Assembly: GCA_963678705.1 (NCBI GenBank)
Contig: OY783207.1
Location: 20,806,001 to 20,870,000, forward strand
Origin: Panorpa germanica
Taxonomy: Eukaryota; Arthropoda; Insecta; Mecoptera; Panorpidae
DNA: 64,000 bases
Reading direction: 5' to 3'
In this document: positions 54,776-64,000 of the stretch, piece by piece
Numbering within the stretch: the first letter of the stretch is position 1
How the letters are laid out: every line of letters begins with the position of its first letter
Notes under the pieces: generated by a model
What the model saw: only the letters and a program-made list of their open reading frames with translations
Databases searched by the model: none
What the model was told of the DNA's origin: nothing
Made by a program: the position numbers and the translations under genes

Positions 54776-55844
54776 ATTAGAAACAAGTATACAAACATAT
54801 TGCTTTAATATTTGATGTTAACTGGTCGACTGAGGTCAAATAAGGAAGGAAGCACTTAAGGACATAGTTACTCGAAATACAGCGAAGTGGCAAACAGGAC
54901 ACATGATTTATCGTGAATACTGTTGGTGTCGATGCAAAGTAATGACAAGCTACAGCGACATGGAGTTTCAGAAAACTAAATATTAACATGTAATTATATA
55001 AAAAAATCTCTAGAAATATTAAAGTTAATAACACCGAAAATACTACGAAGAACTACATGCGTAGTTAATCACTTCCGAATCCTATGGTAAATTGGAACCA
55101 CCGTGTATTAGGAATTAAAATACTTAATGAACATAACGTGCTGTCTCTTTCTTTCTTTTCACGCTGTTCTAATAATTAACAAGTGTTTTATTAATAATGA
55201 CTTAATTGGTTCAAATCCATAATGACAGAAAAATAAACAACTATTAATGAATACATTATTAGTTTATAAAGCAAACACGTTATGGGTAAGTATCATAAAT
55301 AACTCTACAATATGTGGAATGATTTAAATTAATTGGTTTTAAATATTTTAATGCCAACGATTATTTTATTTTTAGCTTTTCCTATGCACAGCCACCGTTT
55401 ATACACCCCATTGCATTTGCATGTATGCTACTTGGTGCATCTCCTAAAGTATTTTACTGAAGAGTTTATCAAATTATTTGAGACGTTATTAGGTTTTAAG
55501 GAGATGTTAAATATTCACAAATTGCAAACTAAAAAATCTATTATAGGATGGCTTTTTTAAATTAGGAACTTAAGTATAACTCATTAAACGTAAAATGAAA
55601 TACTTCCTTCAATTTCACCGATTTTCAATTCATTTAATCCTTTCATTTCATTTAATTAATCATACGCAATAGGCCTCTTCTAACGCGAGTCCTTAATGTG
55701 ATTGTATGCGTTCCTAAAACGTTTCTCATTAAAAATGTTAAAAATATTTAGAACATAACTAATTTAAGATATGTAATTTCCACTTTCTGAAGACATATGC
55801 GTTCATTTTAACTAAAAACTGATTTTAAATATTATTTACTATTT
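54776..55844. other. No supported gene
   Basis: AT-rich. The 75-codon frame at 55333-55560 has no recognisable motif. Confidence 0.3.
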
Positions 55845-56520
55845 TATTTTAAATGTTTTTGCCATTTGGCGCTACATTCTTCTGCCTTAACTCATTAATT
55901 TACATATCAAACACTTAATTCATTTTTGATCCTTATTATATCTAAACATTCTCACTCCTTCCAAAAGAAAAAAAAATATCCTTATAAAAATAAGAACAAA
56001 AGTGCTAATCTGACCGTGCTCCCTCCTGTTTTTACTCTGCCATTCCTTCTCTTTCCTCGCTCCTTTTCTCTATCTCCGCCATCCACCTCTTCCCTTCACT
56101 GCCACCCTTTAATAACTGCACAATATTCTTGTCGCATATTACCTTTTCCTCACATGAAAACTTAATGTGCTCCAAGATTTCTATCTCCGTTTCACACACA
56201 CTGCACATCCTGTCAAGCTATTTGCCCAGAATCTATTTCCTTTCTCCTATGGTTTCCCAATCCTTCTCATGCTTTTTGTGTCTTTTTGTCTTAAGTATTA
56301 TGGTATCTCTCTCACAAATCCTTTTATATATTTTGTTATCATTGCTTTTCTCAATTTTTTCTGTTTTTTTTCTCTTTCCTGTTGTTGTATCTCCCTGTCT
56401 CTTCTCCTTAGTTCCTCTTCCACACTTGTGCCTTCTTCTCATCTTCTCTATGCCTCCTCTATCGCCATTCCATTCCTTTTGTAATAATCCTTTCTGTTTT
56501 TACAACATTACTAAATTTTT
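55845..56520 (-). pseudogene. Family H non-LTR retrotransposon, best-preserved ORF2 C-terminus
   Basis: Complement reads MCSVCETEIEILEHIKFSC (complete C-x2-C...H-x4-C zinc motif), then KNIVQLLKGGSEGKRWMAEI and EKRSEEREGMAE, ending at TAA (56034-56032). The upstream purine-rich sequence to about 56520 is decayed. The 3' end, complement AAGGCAGAAGAATGTAGCGCC then AAATGGCAAAAACATTT, lies at 55845-55895. The Leu/Ser-rich plus-strand frames at 55926-56557 are shadows. Confidence 0.85.
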
Positions 56521-57353
56521 AACTAAAAACTGTATTTTTAAGAAAAGACAGCTTTGATTTAAGAGGTTTCGATTTATTAGTCGATCCCACACACAGCGCC
56601 CCATTTTCCTGGCTACTATTCTCTCCCAACCAACATTTGCCACGGGGATTAGATGGGTCTATTACCGGGTGAGGTGTCAGCCGTCGGGACGTGACAGCCG
56701 GTGGGACGTGGTGCTACAGATTGACTGTTTGAATGACGGAGTGTACGGGGGAAGTCTATGGAGAGAAGGGGAGATAGGGGTGGTACTGTTTGCACCAAGT
56801 TCTATATACCGTTCCGATTGTCTTTTCTCTTTACTACATTTATTGTGTTTAGGAATGGTTTATTTGAACGGTAATGAACGAAGATTGAACTGACAGGACT
56901 GTTATATCATTTAGTCCGGATATTTTAGAGAAATAGCTTTGCTGGATTATCCCGAGGGAAACGTTACTAACACGGAAACGGAACGAAACGAAACGAATGA
57001 AATATAAAACATATAGCAAGTCAGTTGACATAACTCTTATGACGGAGAACTCATCTGGAAATATACATTAAAACAATTAAATGGACTAACATCGTTTTAG
57101 CTCAGTAGAATGTGTTGGAACATAGAAGCAAAGATGCTAGAGTGTTTAATAGCAACCCAGAAAATATTTGAATGTACATACTGTATTCAAGGTATATACA
57201 TTCATCTACATTGCATATCCTATGTATATGCTGTGGTGATGTAAAACCTACACTGTATATGATATGTATGTCCAAATGCAAAAGTATATGCATATTTAAA
57301 CGTTACTGCATGTACATAGCATCTACTATCATGTTTATTCATTTCATGTATGT
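56521..57353. other. GC-richer patch, no supported gene
   Basis: At 56650-56780 the sequence is G-rich and contains a short imperfect tandem repeat (CAGCCGTCGGGACGTGA and CAGCCGGTGGGACGTGG). The 75-codon frame over it begins with GTG. It could be an exon, but no matching splice pair was seen. Confidence 0.3.
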
Positions 57354-57715
57354 AAAGAAATTGTATTTCTTTAGTTGGTAACACTGACCAGAGATATTAC
57401 AATTGCATTTTGGTCAGGTGAGGTAACGGTACATATTAGTTATAGGTGCTATCAATGTAGAGTGTGTAATGGAATGAGTAACAGCTGACAGAACTCACTG
57501 GGCATAATGTAAAGTTGTTATAAAATTAAATAAAAAGGAATTGACAATTTAAATAATAAACTTTAAATGTCGTTTTTTGGATTTCAGGTAAGACAGTATG
57601 ATTTAAGTTAAACAGTGTAATTATTATAACGTGTATATAAATTACTATAATAAAAGATATTTAATTTCAGAAGCAACACATACGTTTGATTAAAAATTTA
57701 CAATTCATAATGTCT
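57354..57715. mobile_element. TIR element family F, right-truncated copy
   Basis: AAAGAAATTGTATTTCTTTAG then TTGGTAAC matches the left TIR of 38528-38862. GACAGAACTCACTG, AAATGTCGTTTTTTGGATTTCAG and TTAAGTTAAACAGTGTAATTATT are also shared. The right TIR is absent. Confidence 0.82.
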
Positions 57716-57934
57716 TATATGTATATGCAATTATATACAGGATATTATTTTCACATTGTGGAGCATATGTGAGTGGGATGTACCATAAATGGGTTTCTCG
57801 GCTCAAAACATTGGGAACTCTCGGAAGCAACAGCTTCTAGTGCTGTGATATATATTTTTACATTACTTTTACACTTGTCTTGTTTAACAACGATGAAAAG
57901 GTAGGCAAATGATAGTGGGGAAGAAGGTAATTAA

Positions 57935-58265
57935 AGCCGGTACCAAACGATGCGGTGAACGTTTGATTCAAATGCTTGCTTTCAACGTGTGAGTCAAATA
58001 TTGGAAAATTGACGTGGCAAGTTTCCTACTACGACCAAATGTTTGATCACACTGACACTGTTTAACAAAAATTTTTAAGTAAATAAATAAATTTTCAACT
58101 ACAAAACTTTCCGTTGGACGATTCGTGCGTCAGTGGACCAAGTGTGTGGTAGGGGTAGAAAAATCCATTTTGACCCGAACTTCTTCCAATGTAAACGTTG
58201 AACGCATTTAGAGCCATCAAGCATCCAACGTTGGATGGTGCTCGTAGCATGGTTTGGCACCGGCT
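57935..58265. mobile_element. Harbinger-like MITE
   Basis: AGCCGGTACCAAACGATGC at the left and, complemented, AGCCGGTGCCAAACCATGC at the right (17 of 19 identical). TAA lies outside each end (57932-57934 and 58266-58268), a 3-bp duplication typical of PIF/Harbinger. A TTAA reading of the flanks (piggyBac-like) is possible if the ends are shifted by one base. 331 bp, no transposase. Confidence 0.82.
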
Positions 58266-58324
58266 TAAGGAAGCGACGTTAACTACTCAAATCATTTTTT
58301 GTAATTTTTTACCTCCGAAGGATA

Positions 58325-58475
58325 AATTAATATTTTAGTCGTTAATAACTTTAATAATATTGCGAATTGATTTAATTGGAGAAAATGATTGAATATATAA
58401 AGTTTTGATAGCTGACTTAACCATATGCACAGTGCAGTTTTATAGAAATTCAGTTATGATTCACAACCGCATTAA
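58325..58475 (+). repeat. Dispersed repeat E, copy 3
   Basis: AATATTGCGAATTGATTTAA, AAAGTTTTGATAGCTGACTT, ACAGTGCAGTTTTATAGAAA and AGTTATGATTCACAACC, as in 25215-25366. Confidence 0.75.
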
Positions 58476-58984
58476 CAAAACGAGGTAATTTAATTTGTGA
58501 TTTTGTTATGAACTATTATATTATCGTTTTTGTTTCTATATTGAATTCTCGTGCATCATTAAATTAGTTACAACCCATATCCTTACATCTATTTAAGTTT
58601 TATTTAGCATAAACAAATGATTATATTGCTGCAAGATAAATAAATAAAACATATTTAAATATTTCAAACGAAGAGATTACTTTAACTGCAAACAAAGTAC
58701 AACCTAGACTGCGAGTATTTCTTATTTTGAAAGCTATCTTTTTGTTTTAATAAAGTAAATCTGCTTCAGTTCGATCAATATTTAGTAAAGCAGCATTCAG
58801 TTAACTTACATAATGATAGTACACTCAAGCTATGACTGCTACAACTTCAGCAATCCGACAGTTGCTACATCAGAGTCATAATTATGACTATTGTAACACG
58901 CTTGTTTGAAGCTTGAGGAGTTGTAGAAACCTTACAGCTGTCACTTATTTTGTTCTAAGTTCGTATATGGTCATAAGTTGATAT
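58476..58984. other. No supported gene
   Basis: AT-rich. Nothing recognised. Confidence 0.3.
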
Positions 58985-58992
58985 GTGAGACC

Positions 58993-59636
58993 CACTGGCG
59001 TAGCTAGGTATGGGCGAGTCGGTGCAGTGCATCGGGGCCCCCAAGCTTAGGGGGCCCTCGGACTTTTATAACTTATATTTATATTTTAACGGTTTCACAG
59101 TGAAGTAATACTCTTAGTAAATAGCTATTCCCGACAATGCTTACAAAACTTTTATAACAAAAACATAAACAATAACAAAAATTCTAAATAGGAATGAATA
59201 TTTTTATTGAGAGTGTATTTCATACTCACTTGTGTACAAATTTATCGCTGAACATGAGGGAGGGGGAAGCATGGACCAGGCAAGAGTCTAAGTCTATTAC
59301 GTAATTCTCTCAGGCAGAGGTACGCATTCTAGAGTTGTTTATGTTGAGATTAAGCTGAAACAAAAGTAGCTGCAGGATTGTACTTAGAGTCTTAGAACGT
59401 GATATCACTAACAATATACAGAAAAGGCAGATGTATATTTCCTTTGGTCTACTATTAAAACATCATAATAATTGATCTGGATAAGATAGAAGGAGTGACA
59501 TAAGTAAAAACAGCTTTGTACCTTTAAAGTATTTATATATATATTTATATCTGACTTGAAAAACCTGAACAGTTTAGTTAGGGGCCCAGATTTTTTTTTT
59601 TGCACCGGGGCCCTTGGTTACCTGGCTACGCCACTG
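58993..59636. mobile_element. Non-autonomous hAT element with perfect 8-bp duplication
   Basis: Starts CACTGGCGTAGCTAGGTA; the complement of the end is CAGTGGCGTAGCCAGGTAAC. GTGAGACC lies immediately outside both ends (58985-58992 and 59637-59644). CAGTGGCGTAGC termini with an 8-bp duplication are diagnostic of hAT. GC-rich GGGGCCC motifs lie just inside both ends. 644 bp, no transposase frame; the 65-codon minus frame at 59408-59605 is not one. Confidence 0.93.
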
Positions 59637-59644
59637 GTGAGACC

Positions 59645-60171
59645 TACAATATGCTCGTTGTTGTCAGTGTTGTATTGTATCTAGCTTCGTTAAATATTCA
59701 GATCATTTAGGAGCAATTGAGAACGTTACTAGTATCCTATATCTTAATTTGTAATTACAACTCAGGTAACAAATTGTCTTGTTATGCAGTTTAACATTTA
59801 TTAGTTTACTACAAGCTAAAGGCAAGGTTCATTGTCTACTTACCATATAGAAATTGTATTCCACTGCTAGTTTATGACTAGCGTTGCATTGCGTTAGATT
59901 TTCCATCTGATATACAAAGAGGAAGTCTGTTACTGGAAAAACCACGACATGAGTTTTTCCTATAGACATTAGGTGATCTAAACAATTTACCCTACATTAA
60001 TTTTCTTTCTACGATGAATATAGGTTTGTAAACCATATCTTCATTTATGTAAATCGGTACAATTTTTTATTTTTTCTATAATACTACAACTAAGTGTAGA
60101 TATACTTATCTAGTAGCTTACATTTCAATAATTACACGGTGTGATAGAGATTGCTCCAATGAAGATGAATT
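59645..60171. other. No supported gene
   Basis: AT-rich. Nothing recognised. Confidence 0.3.
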
Positions 60172-60510
60172 CTACATGATAAGATTACTAGGTCCGGGTT
60201 TAGTCCTGCGAAGTCTTCAAACAACATTACTATCAAGCAACATTTGCATCACGGTGATGTTTTCGTGGTTACGAAGTCTCAACTCGTGCTTTGCTGCTAT
60301 AGATTTGAGTTCTTCTCCGACTGTGTTAATCATCAGGTCCCTATGTATGTTGTCATTGCGGTACATTAAGTATTCCTCGCAGAACTTTATTTTGGAACTC
60401 CAGAGTTGCACTCCGTACGTTCACACTAGCTTTAGCACTTGTTTATATATAAGTAGATTGTTTTCTATGTTTTATTTAGAGCGTCGTCCAATTAGCCAAT
60501 ACATATTCCT
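60172..60510 (-). pseudogene. Jockey-type ORF2 C-terminal relic
   Basis: The minus strand reads YWLIGRRSK, a stop, NIENNLLIYKQVLKLV, TYGVQLW, then in other frames FQNKVLRGILNVP and NDNIHRDLMINTVGEELKSI with LRNHENITVMQMLLDSNVV, a stop and RLRRTKPGPSNL. YWL.GRRS, LL.YK..LKP.WTYG.QLW, FQ.K.LR.I.N.P, NDTIHRDL..PTV.EEI and RRL.R..P.DL are consecutive conserved blocks at the end of jockey-clade ORF2. A deletion after QLW, stops and frameshifts make it inactive. It is a different copy or subfamily from 29980-30315, whose 3' UTR it does not share. Confidence 0.88.
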
Positions 60511-61809
60511 GTATTCTATGCATACCATGCAGCTGTACTGTAGCTTTAAAACTAAGTTTTAAATATATAAATCTAACGACATAAAAATATGACGAATTTC
60601 AGTTAAATAATTTGCTTGATATTCTTTCTTTGACTTAGAATACAGTATTGTTTTATGGCTCTATTCCGGAAACGGAAATCTCTTCTTCTTCACTACAACT
60701 TCCATATGATTTTGAAAAATTGTAAATATTTTAATGAAAAATTTATAATGAAGAAAACGAGGGCGCCACATTTAATACAGTTTAAAAGATACAAATCGCA
60801 GAATCAAGCCTCGTAAAATTGTGTTATGGAAAAACCCTTTTTCAAATCTATTTAAAGTACAGTCTGCTCATTCTTTAAAAATATCAATCTGCGTTGCCTC
60901 GAAAGGTTTTAAAACTTTAATTAAATTTAACCAATAAATTTAACATTTTACAGTAATCCTTTTAAAATGTTAACTGATACAAAGATGTGATTCCCAGTGC
61001 CGATGGATGGGGTAGGGGTGGTGAAAACAGCTTATTTATTAGTAGAAATCATTACCCATAACATAATGTCATGCAATACGGTAATACGAAGTTTTTAGAA
61101 ATGAGTAATAAACAAAGTGTAATATCAAAGTATACTGATGTCAATTTTCACAAAAAAATATTTTGTTTATAATTAATTTGAATGATATTTAAATAATCAG
61201 TTAACCATTTAAAATTTAGAAATATGAGATTTTAAGATTTTCAAATTATATTATGTTTGTCAGTTTTAATAGAAAAGTTTGATAAGCAACTTATAGATTA
61301 GATTTAGATTTAGAGACGAATGACGGAGAACCCTACAAGGAACAAGTAAGTATTTTAGTTAATGTTGCTTGGTGAGGTTGAAAGCAGTACAAGAAATAAT
61401 GAACCTATTCAGTTAATACCGTGTGTAAACGCCATTTAAGAAATAGTCCTGATTGAATTCAAGCGAAAGTAACACCCGATCTATACAAACAGTTCTTTAC
61501 GTTAAACGGGACCGGCCTTAAGTCATTCGAAATAAAATTACATAATTAGAACATCTGAATCATATTCCAGAAAATCCTTGCCCTTAAAGTAATTCAAAAT
61601 TAAGCATGTGTTAAACATCTCGCAGGCTATACCCTGTATTGTAAAAATATTATAATTATAAAGATACTTTCTAATCCATAAATCCTAACATATCGATACT
61701 GGGCTTGTAAAATTGAAGCTAATAACTAAAATGTGAATATCAACTAAACACCATCTTAAAAGTATGAATCGATCATAACTATTACTGCGTCACTAACTAA
61801 CCTTTAACA
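60511..61809. other. Upstream region of the DUF229 gene, no other gene
   Basis: AT-rich sequence that should hold the 5' UTR and promoter of the gene starting at 61810. I could not identify a TATA box, initiator or upstream exon with confidence. Confidence 0.35.
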
Positions 61810-63810
61810 ATGATTCGCAGAATGGAGGTTAGGCAGCAGATACTGAAGCAGCGCAGCAACGAGCGTTTCAGGATGTTCTTATCAAGAATTGACGAGCTGG
61901 CCGCGGTCGTAATTGTAGTCACTATCGTGTTAGCGTTGTTTATTCTAGTGAGTGTTCATGATACCGAACTCCCAGAAGACGAACACAAAGACATGAAGAA
62001 TAATGCCACCGTCATTTATGCCATTGACACATCCGGATGTCGTATTCCTAAAGTTCCAACGCATATGAAGAGTTGTGCTAAAAAACTTTGTAGTCCTCAT
62101 AAGATAACCTGTGAGTACGCAGGGAACACAGTTCCCCTTGTGGAGTCCAATTACTCCAGGATCTGGGTGAACGTCGCGGCGCTAAATCTCTACAATGTTT
62201 CCATCGGTACTAAGATGTTCTGCTGCTACGAAGAGTTCTACCGCCCAGTAACAAGTCTTGTCAACGGCCACCAAGAAACGTACAGATACAGTGGTGAATG
62301 CGTTAAATTCTGGGACCCGATAATGATTTCCGCGGAGTTTGTGAAAGCGTCCTGTTCGATAAATGACCATGTTGTATATACAGATTTCTTTGCGTTTGTG
62401 CCCAGGAAACTAGAGATTGAAGACCGGAAATTCCGCCAATTTAACCAGTCAGGAACAGTGAACGTTATGATCCTGGGAATCAACGCCGTCTCCCGAGGCA
62501 ATTTTAAACACGCAATGAACAGAACATACAAGTTCCTAATGAAGAATTTAAGCGCGATAGATATGATTGGTTTTAATGTTGTATCCAACAATACATTTGG
62601 TAACATGATGCCTCTCCTGACGGGCAGAACTGTCGACGAGATCAGACGGTCTTGTTGGCAGAAGGTGAAATCAAACTTTGATAAATGCAAATTTATTTGG
62701 AAGGACTTTATGAACGCTGGCTTTAGAACGATACTAGCAGAAGACGAATTAAACAGCGAACTTTTTCACTTTAAAGGATATTCCAGTTTCTCCAATGCTC
62801 CGACAGACTACTACTTCAATACATTGAGATACGTAGTAGAGAACGAATCCAACAAAAATATTTCAACCCCCACGTGTCTAGGGCCACGACTTAACTTCGA
62901 CATACTGATACAATACGCGGAAACAGTTGCATATCTAATGAAACTGGTGCCCTATTTTGGATTGTTTTGGGAAAGCAGTATAACAAAGCTTAAAGCTGCA
63001 AATGCGTTCCTCTGCGATGAAGCTTACTTCACGTTACTTGAAAATTTACACCAGGATCATATTTTAAACAACACAATATTGATTGTAGTAAGCGATAGCG
63101 GTTTCCCGGCATATCACAAGCGGCCGGTTCATCCAAGTCTTCTGGAAGATAGTCAACCTTTTCTGTATATCGTGTTACCGACATGGTTTAATAAAACGCA
63201 CAAAACAGCAGTTGCTAATATTAGGACGAATGCCCAACGACTGATTACTCCTTTCGATCTGTATCACACTTTGAAAGATTTATCAAACTTTTCGACAAAT
63301 TTGAGAGACGATGATATCCTATCTCGAGCACTAGATCTAAAACAACTCACAAACACACGTGGCATTAGTCTGTTCCTGCCAATACCACCCGAGCGCACGT
63401 GCGAGTTGGCTGGCATAAGACTGGAGCTCTGTCCATGCTATGAATCAGTACCACAGGATGTCACAGACAAGAGTGTTTTAGAGGCAGCTCAAAATATAGT
63501 CACCTATATGAACAATTTAACTGATAATTATCCGCTTTGCATTCCCTTAACTCTGAGTAAAGTGAAGTCAGCCACAATAAGTCAACCAAACTCTCATTAC
63601 TCAACACTATTAGTACCTCTAAAAGACTACACACTCATCATTGAAACTATTCCGGGGGAGTCCATATTACAAGCAACTATTCGGAAGGCCAACCAAACGT
63701 GGGAAATTGTGGGAAATATAACGCATTTGAATTTTAATTTAAAAAACAGCGCTTGTATGGCGATGAACTCTCTACGACCATATTGTTACTGCAACACCAC
63801 TAAATTATAA
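61810..63810 (+). CDS. DUF229 family (sulfatase-like) type II membrane protein, probable pseudoenzyme
   Basis: ATG in good context (AACAATG), 666 codons without intron, TAA at 63808. Residues 1-30 are basic and cytosolic; residues 31-49 (AAVVIVVTIVLALFILVSV) form a signal-anchor helix. The rest is extracellular or lumenal with many N-glycosylation sites and cysteines. DUF229 hallmarks are visible: a Cys-rich lead domain, MILGINAVSRGNF (220-232), NNTFGNMMPLLTG (260-272), CKFIWKDFMNAGFRTILAED (293-312), PTDYY (331-335), FGLFW (383-387), NNTILIVVSDSG (420-431) and QPFLYIVLP (449-457). From memory, the family usually has GIDSVSR, a SHD motif after the FxxxW block, and SDHG. Here Asp is Asn225, Ser is Ala226, SHD is absent and His is Ser430, so hydrolase activity is doubtful. 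The frame and the AATAAA signals downstream imply it is expressed. Single-exon structure could reflect retroposition. Confidence 0.93.
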   Translation: MIRRMEVRQQILKQRSNERFRMFLSRIDELAAVVIVVTIVLALFILVSVHDTELPEDEHKDMKNNATVIYAIDTSGCRIPKVPTHMKSCAKKLCSPHKITCEYAGNTVPLVESNYSRIWVNVAALNLYNVSIGTKMFCCYEEFYRPVTSLVNGHQETYRYSGECVKFWDPIMISAEFVKASCSINDHVVYTDFFAFVPRKLEIEDRKFRQFNQSGTVNVMILGINAVSRGNFKHAMNRTYKFLMKNLSAIDMIGFNVVSNNTFGNMMPLLTGRTVDEIRRSCWQKVKSNFDKCKFIWKDFMNAGFRTILAEDELNSELFHFKGYSSFSNAPTDYYFNTLRYVVENESNKNISTPTCLGPRLNFDILIQYAETVAYLMKLVPYFGLFWESSITKLKAANAFLCDEAYFTLLENLHQDHILNNTILIVVSDSGFPAYHKRPVHPSLLEDSQPFLYIVLPTWFNKTHKTAVANIRTNAQRLITPFDLYHTLKDLSNFSTNLRDDDILSRALDLKQLTNTRGISLFLPIPPERTCELAGIRLELCPCYESVPQDVTDKSVLEAAQNIVTYMNNLTDNYPLCIPLTLSKVKSATISQPNSHYSTLLVPLKDYTLIIETIPGESILQATIRKANQTWEIVGNITHLNFNLKNSACMAMNSLRPYCYCNTTKL

Positions 63811-63822
63811 TAGTGATTTGTT

Positions 63823-63917
63823 AATAAATATTTAACAGGATGAGATTCATTTTAAAATTGATATTGTTAAACCAATGTTATGTGTTCAATAAAGCAGAAA
63901 TTAATTAAATCAATAAA
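63823..63917 (+). terminator. Polyadenylation signals of the DUF229 gene
   Basis: AATAAA occurs at 63823-63828, 63888-63893 and 63912-63917, 13 to 102 bp after the stop. A GTTGTGTTTTATTT-rich stretch after the last could serve as downstream element. Which is used cannot be told. Confidence 0.7.
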
Positions 63918-64000
63918 GTTCTAGTAGCGTTGTGTTTTATTTAACGTATAATCATTTCTAAATTTACACTTTCTGTCAAATTACGATTTTCAGTTTTCAT

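Noticed and set aside
56129..56557. 142-codon Ser/Leu/Phe-rich plus-strand frame resembling a membrane protein
   Set aside because: Complement of a family H ORF2 C-terminus with an intact zinc motif, which explains the sequence better.
62182..62690. Minus-strand frames within the DUF229 gene
   Set aside because: Antisense shadows of a recognised coding sequence.

Overview
This is an AT-rich animal (almost certainly insect) nuclear segment, roughly two thirds A+T, dominated by decayed transposable elements. The insect assignment is inference from the mix of mariner, hAT, Harbinger-like, jockey-like and copia relics, a tRNA-type SINE and a DUF229 gene; no species can be named. Much of the window is probably intergenic or intronic.

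Only a few protein-coding features are supportable. At the left edge (minus strand) is a non-LTR retrotransposon with an open gag-like ORF1 (224-1489) and the first 64 codons of an endonuclease ORF2 (192-1). At 9010-9246 (minus) is an isolated exon-like block with a pyrimidine-rich acceptor and a GTAAGT donor, 237 bp and phase-symmetric. At 47904-48236 is a 110-codon ATG ORF with one predicted membrane helix. At the right edge, 61810-63810 encodes a full-length, single-exon, 666-residue type II membrane protein of the DUF229 (sulfatase-like) family in which several metal/catalytic motif residues appear substituted.

The rest is a mobile-element landscape. One non-LTR family (here 'family A', 3' end CTAGGAAGCCCGAGAAACTA) has eight 5'-truncated copies, from 55 bp to about 450 bp; six have 10-13 bp target-site duplications that can be read directly. 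One copy sits in another retrotransposon relic (family B), whose empty site is present 18 kb away; another sits in a TTAA-flanked TIR element. A third non-LTR family (H), with a very purine-rich coding strand, has relics near 33, 38, 47, 50, 54 and 56 kb; one is inserted in a SINE with a 10-bp duplication. Jockey-type ORF2 ends lie at 30.0, 32.4 and 60.3 kb. A tRNA-derived SINE occurs about eleven times. DNA elements include three different mariner transposase relics (2.2, 21.1 and 30.8 kb), hAT-like elements (4.2, 25.4, 48.6 and 59.0 kb), Harbinger-like MITEs (19.4 and 57.9 kb), a four-copy TA-flanked MITE family (41.5-52.8 kb), an element with a perfect 31-bp TIR (38.5 kb), and an unusual TIR element whose interior has become a 29-bp minisatellite with a 231-bp higher-order repeat (14.4-15.2 kb).

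The elements do not form a functional pathway. Their interest is the nested, datable insertion history and the apparent pseudoenzyme at the right edge. No CRISPR array, operon, rRNA gene or credible intact tRNA gene was seen.
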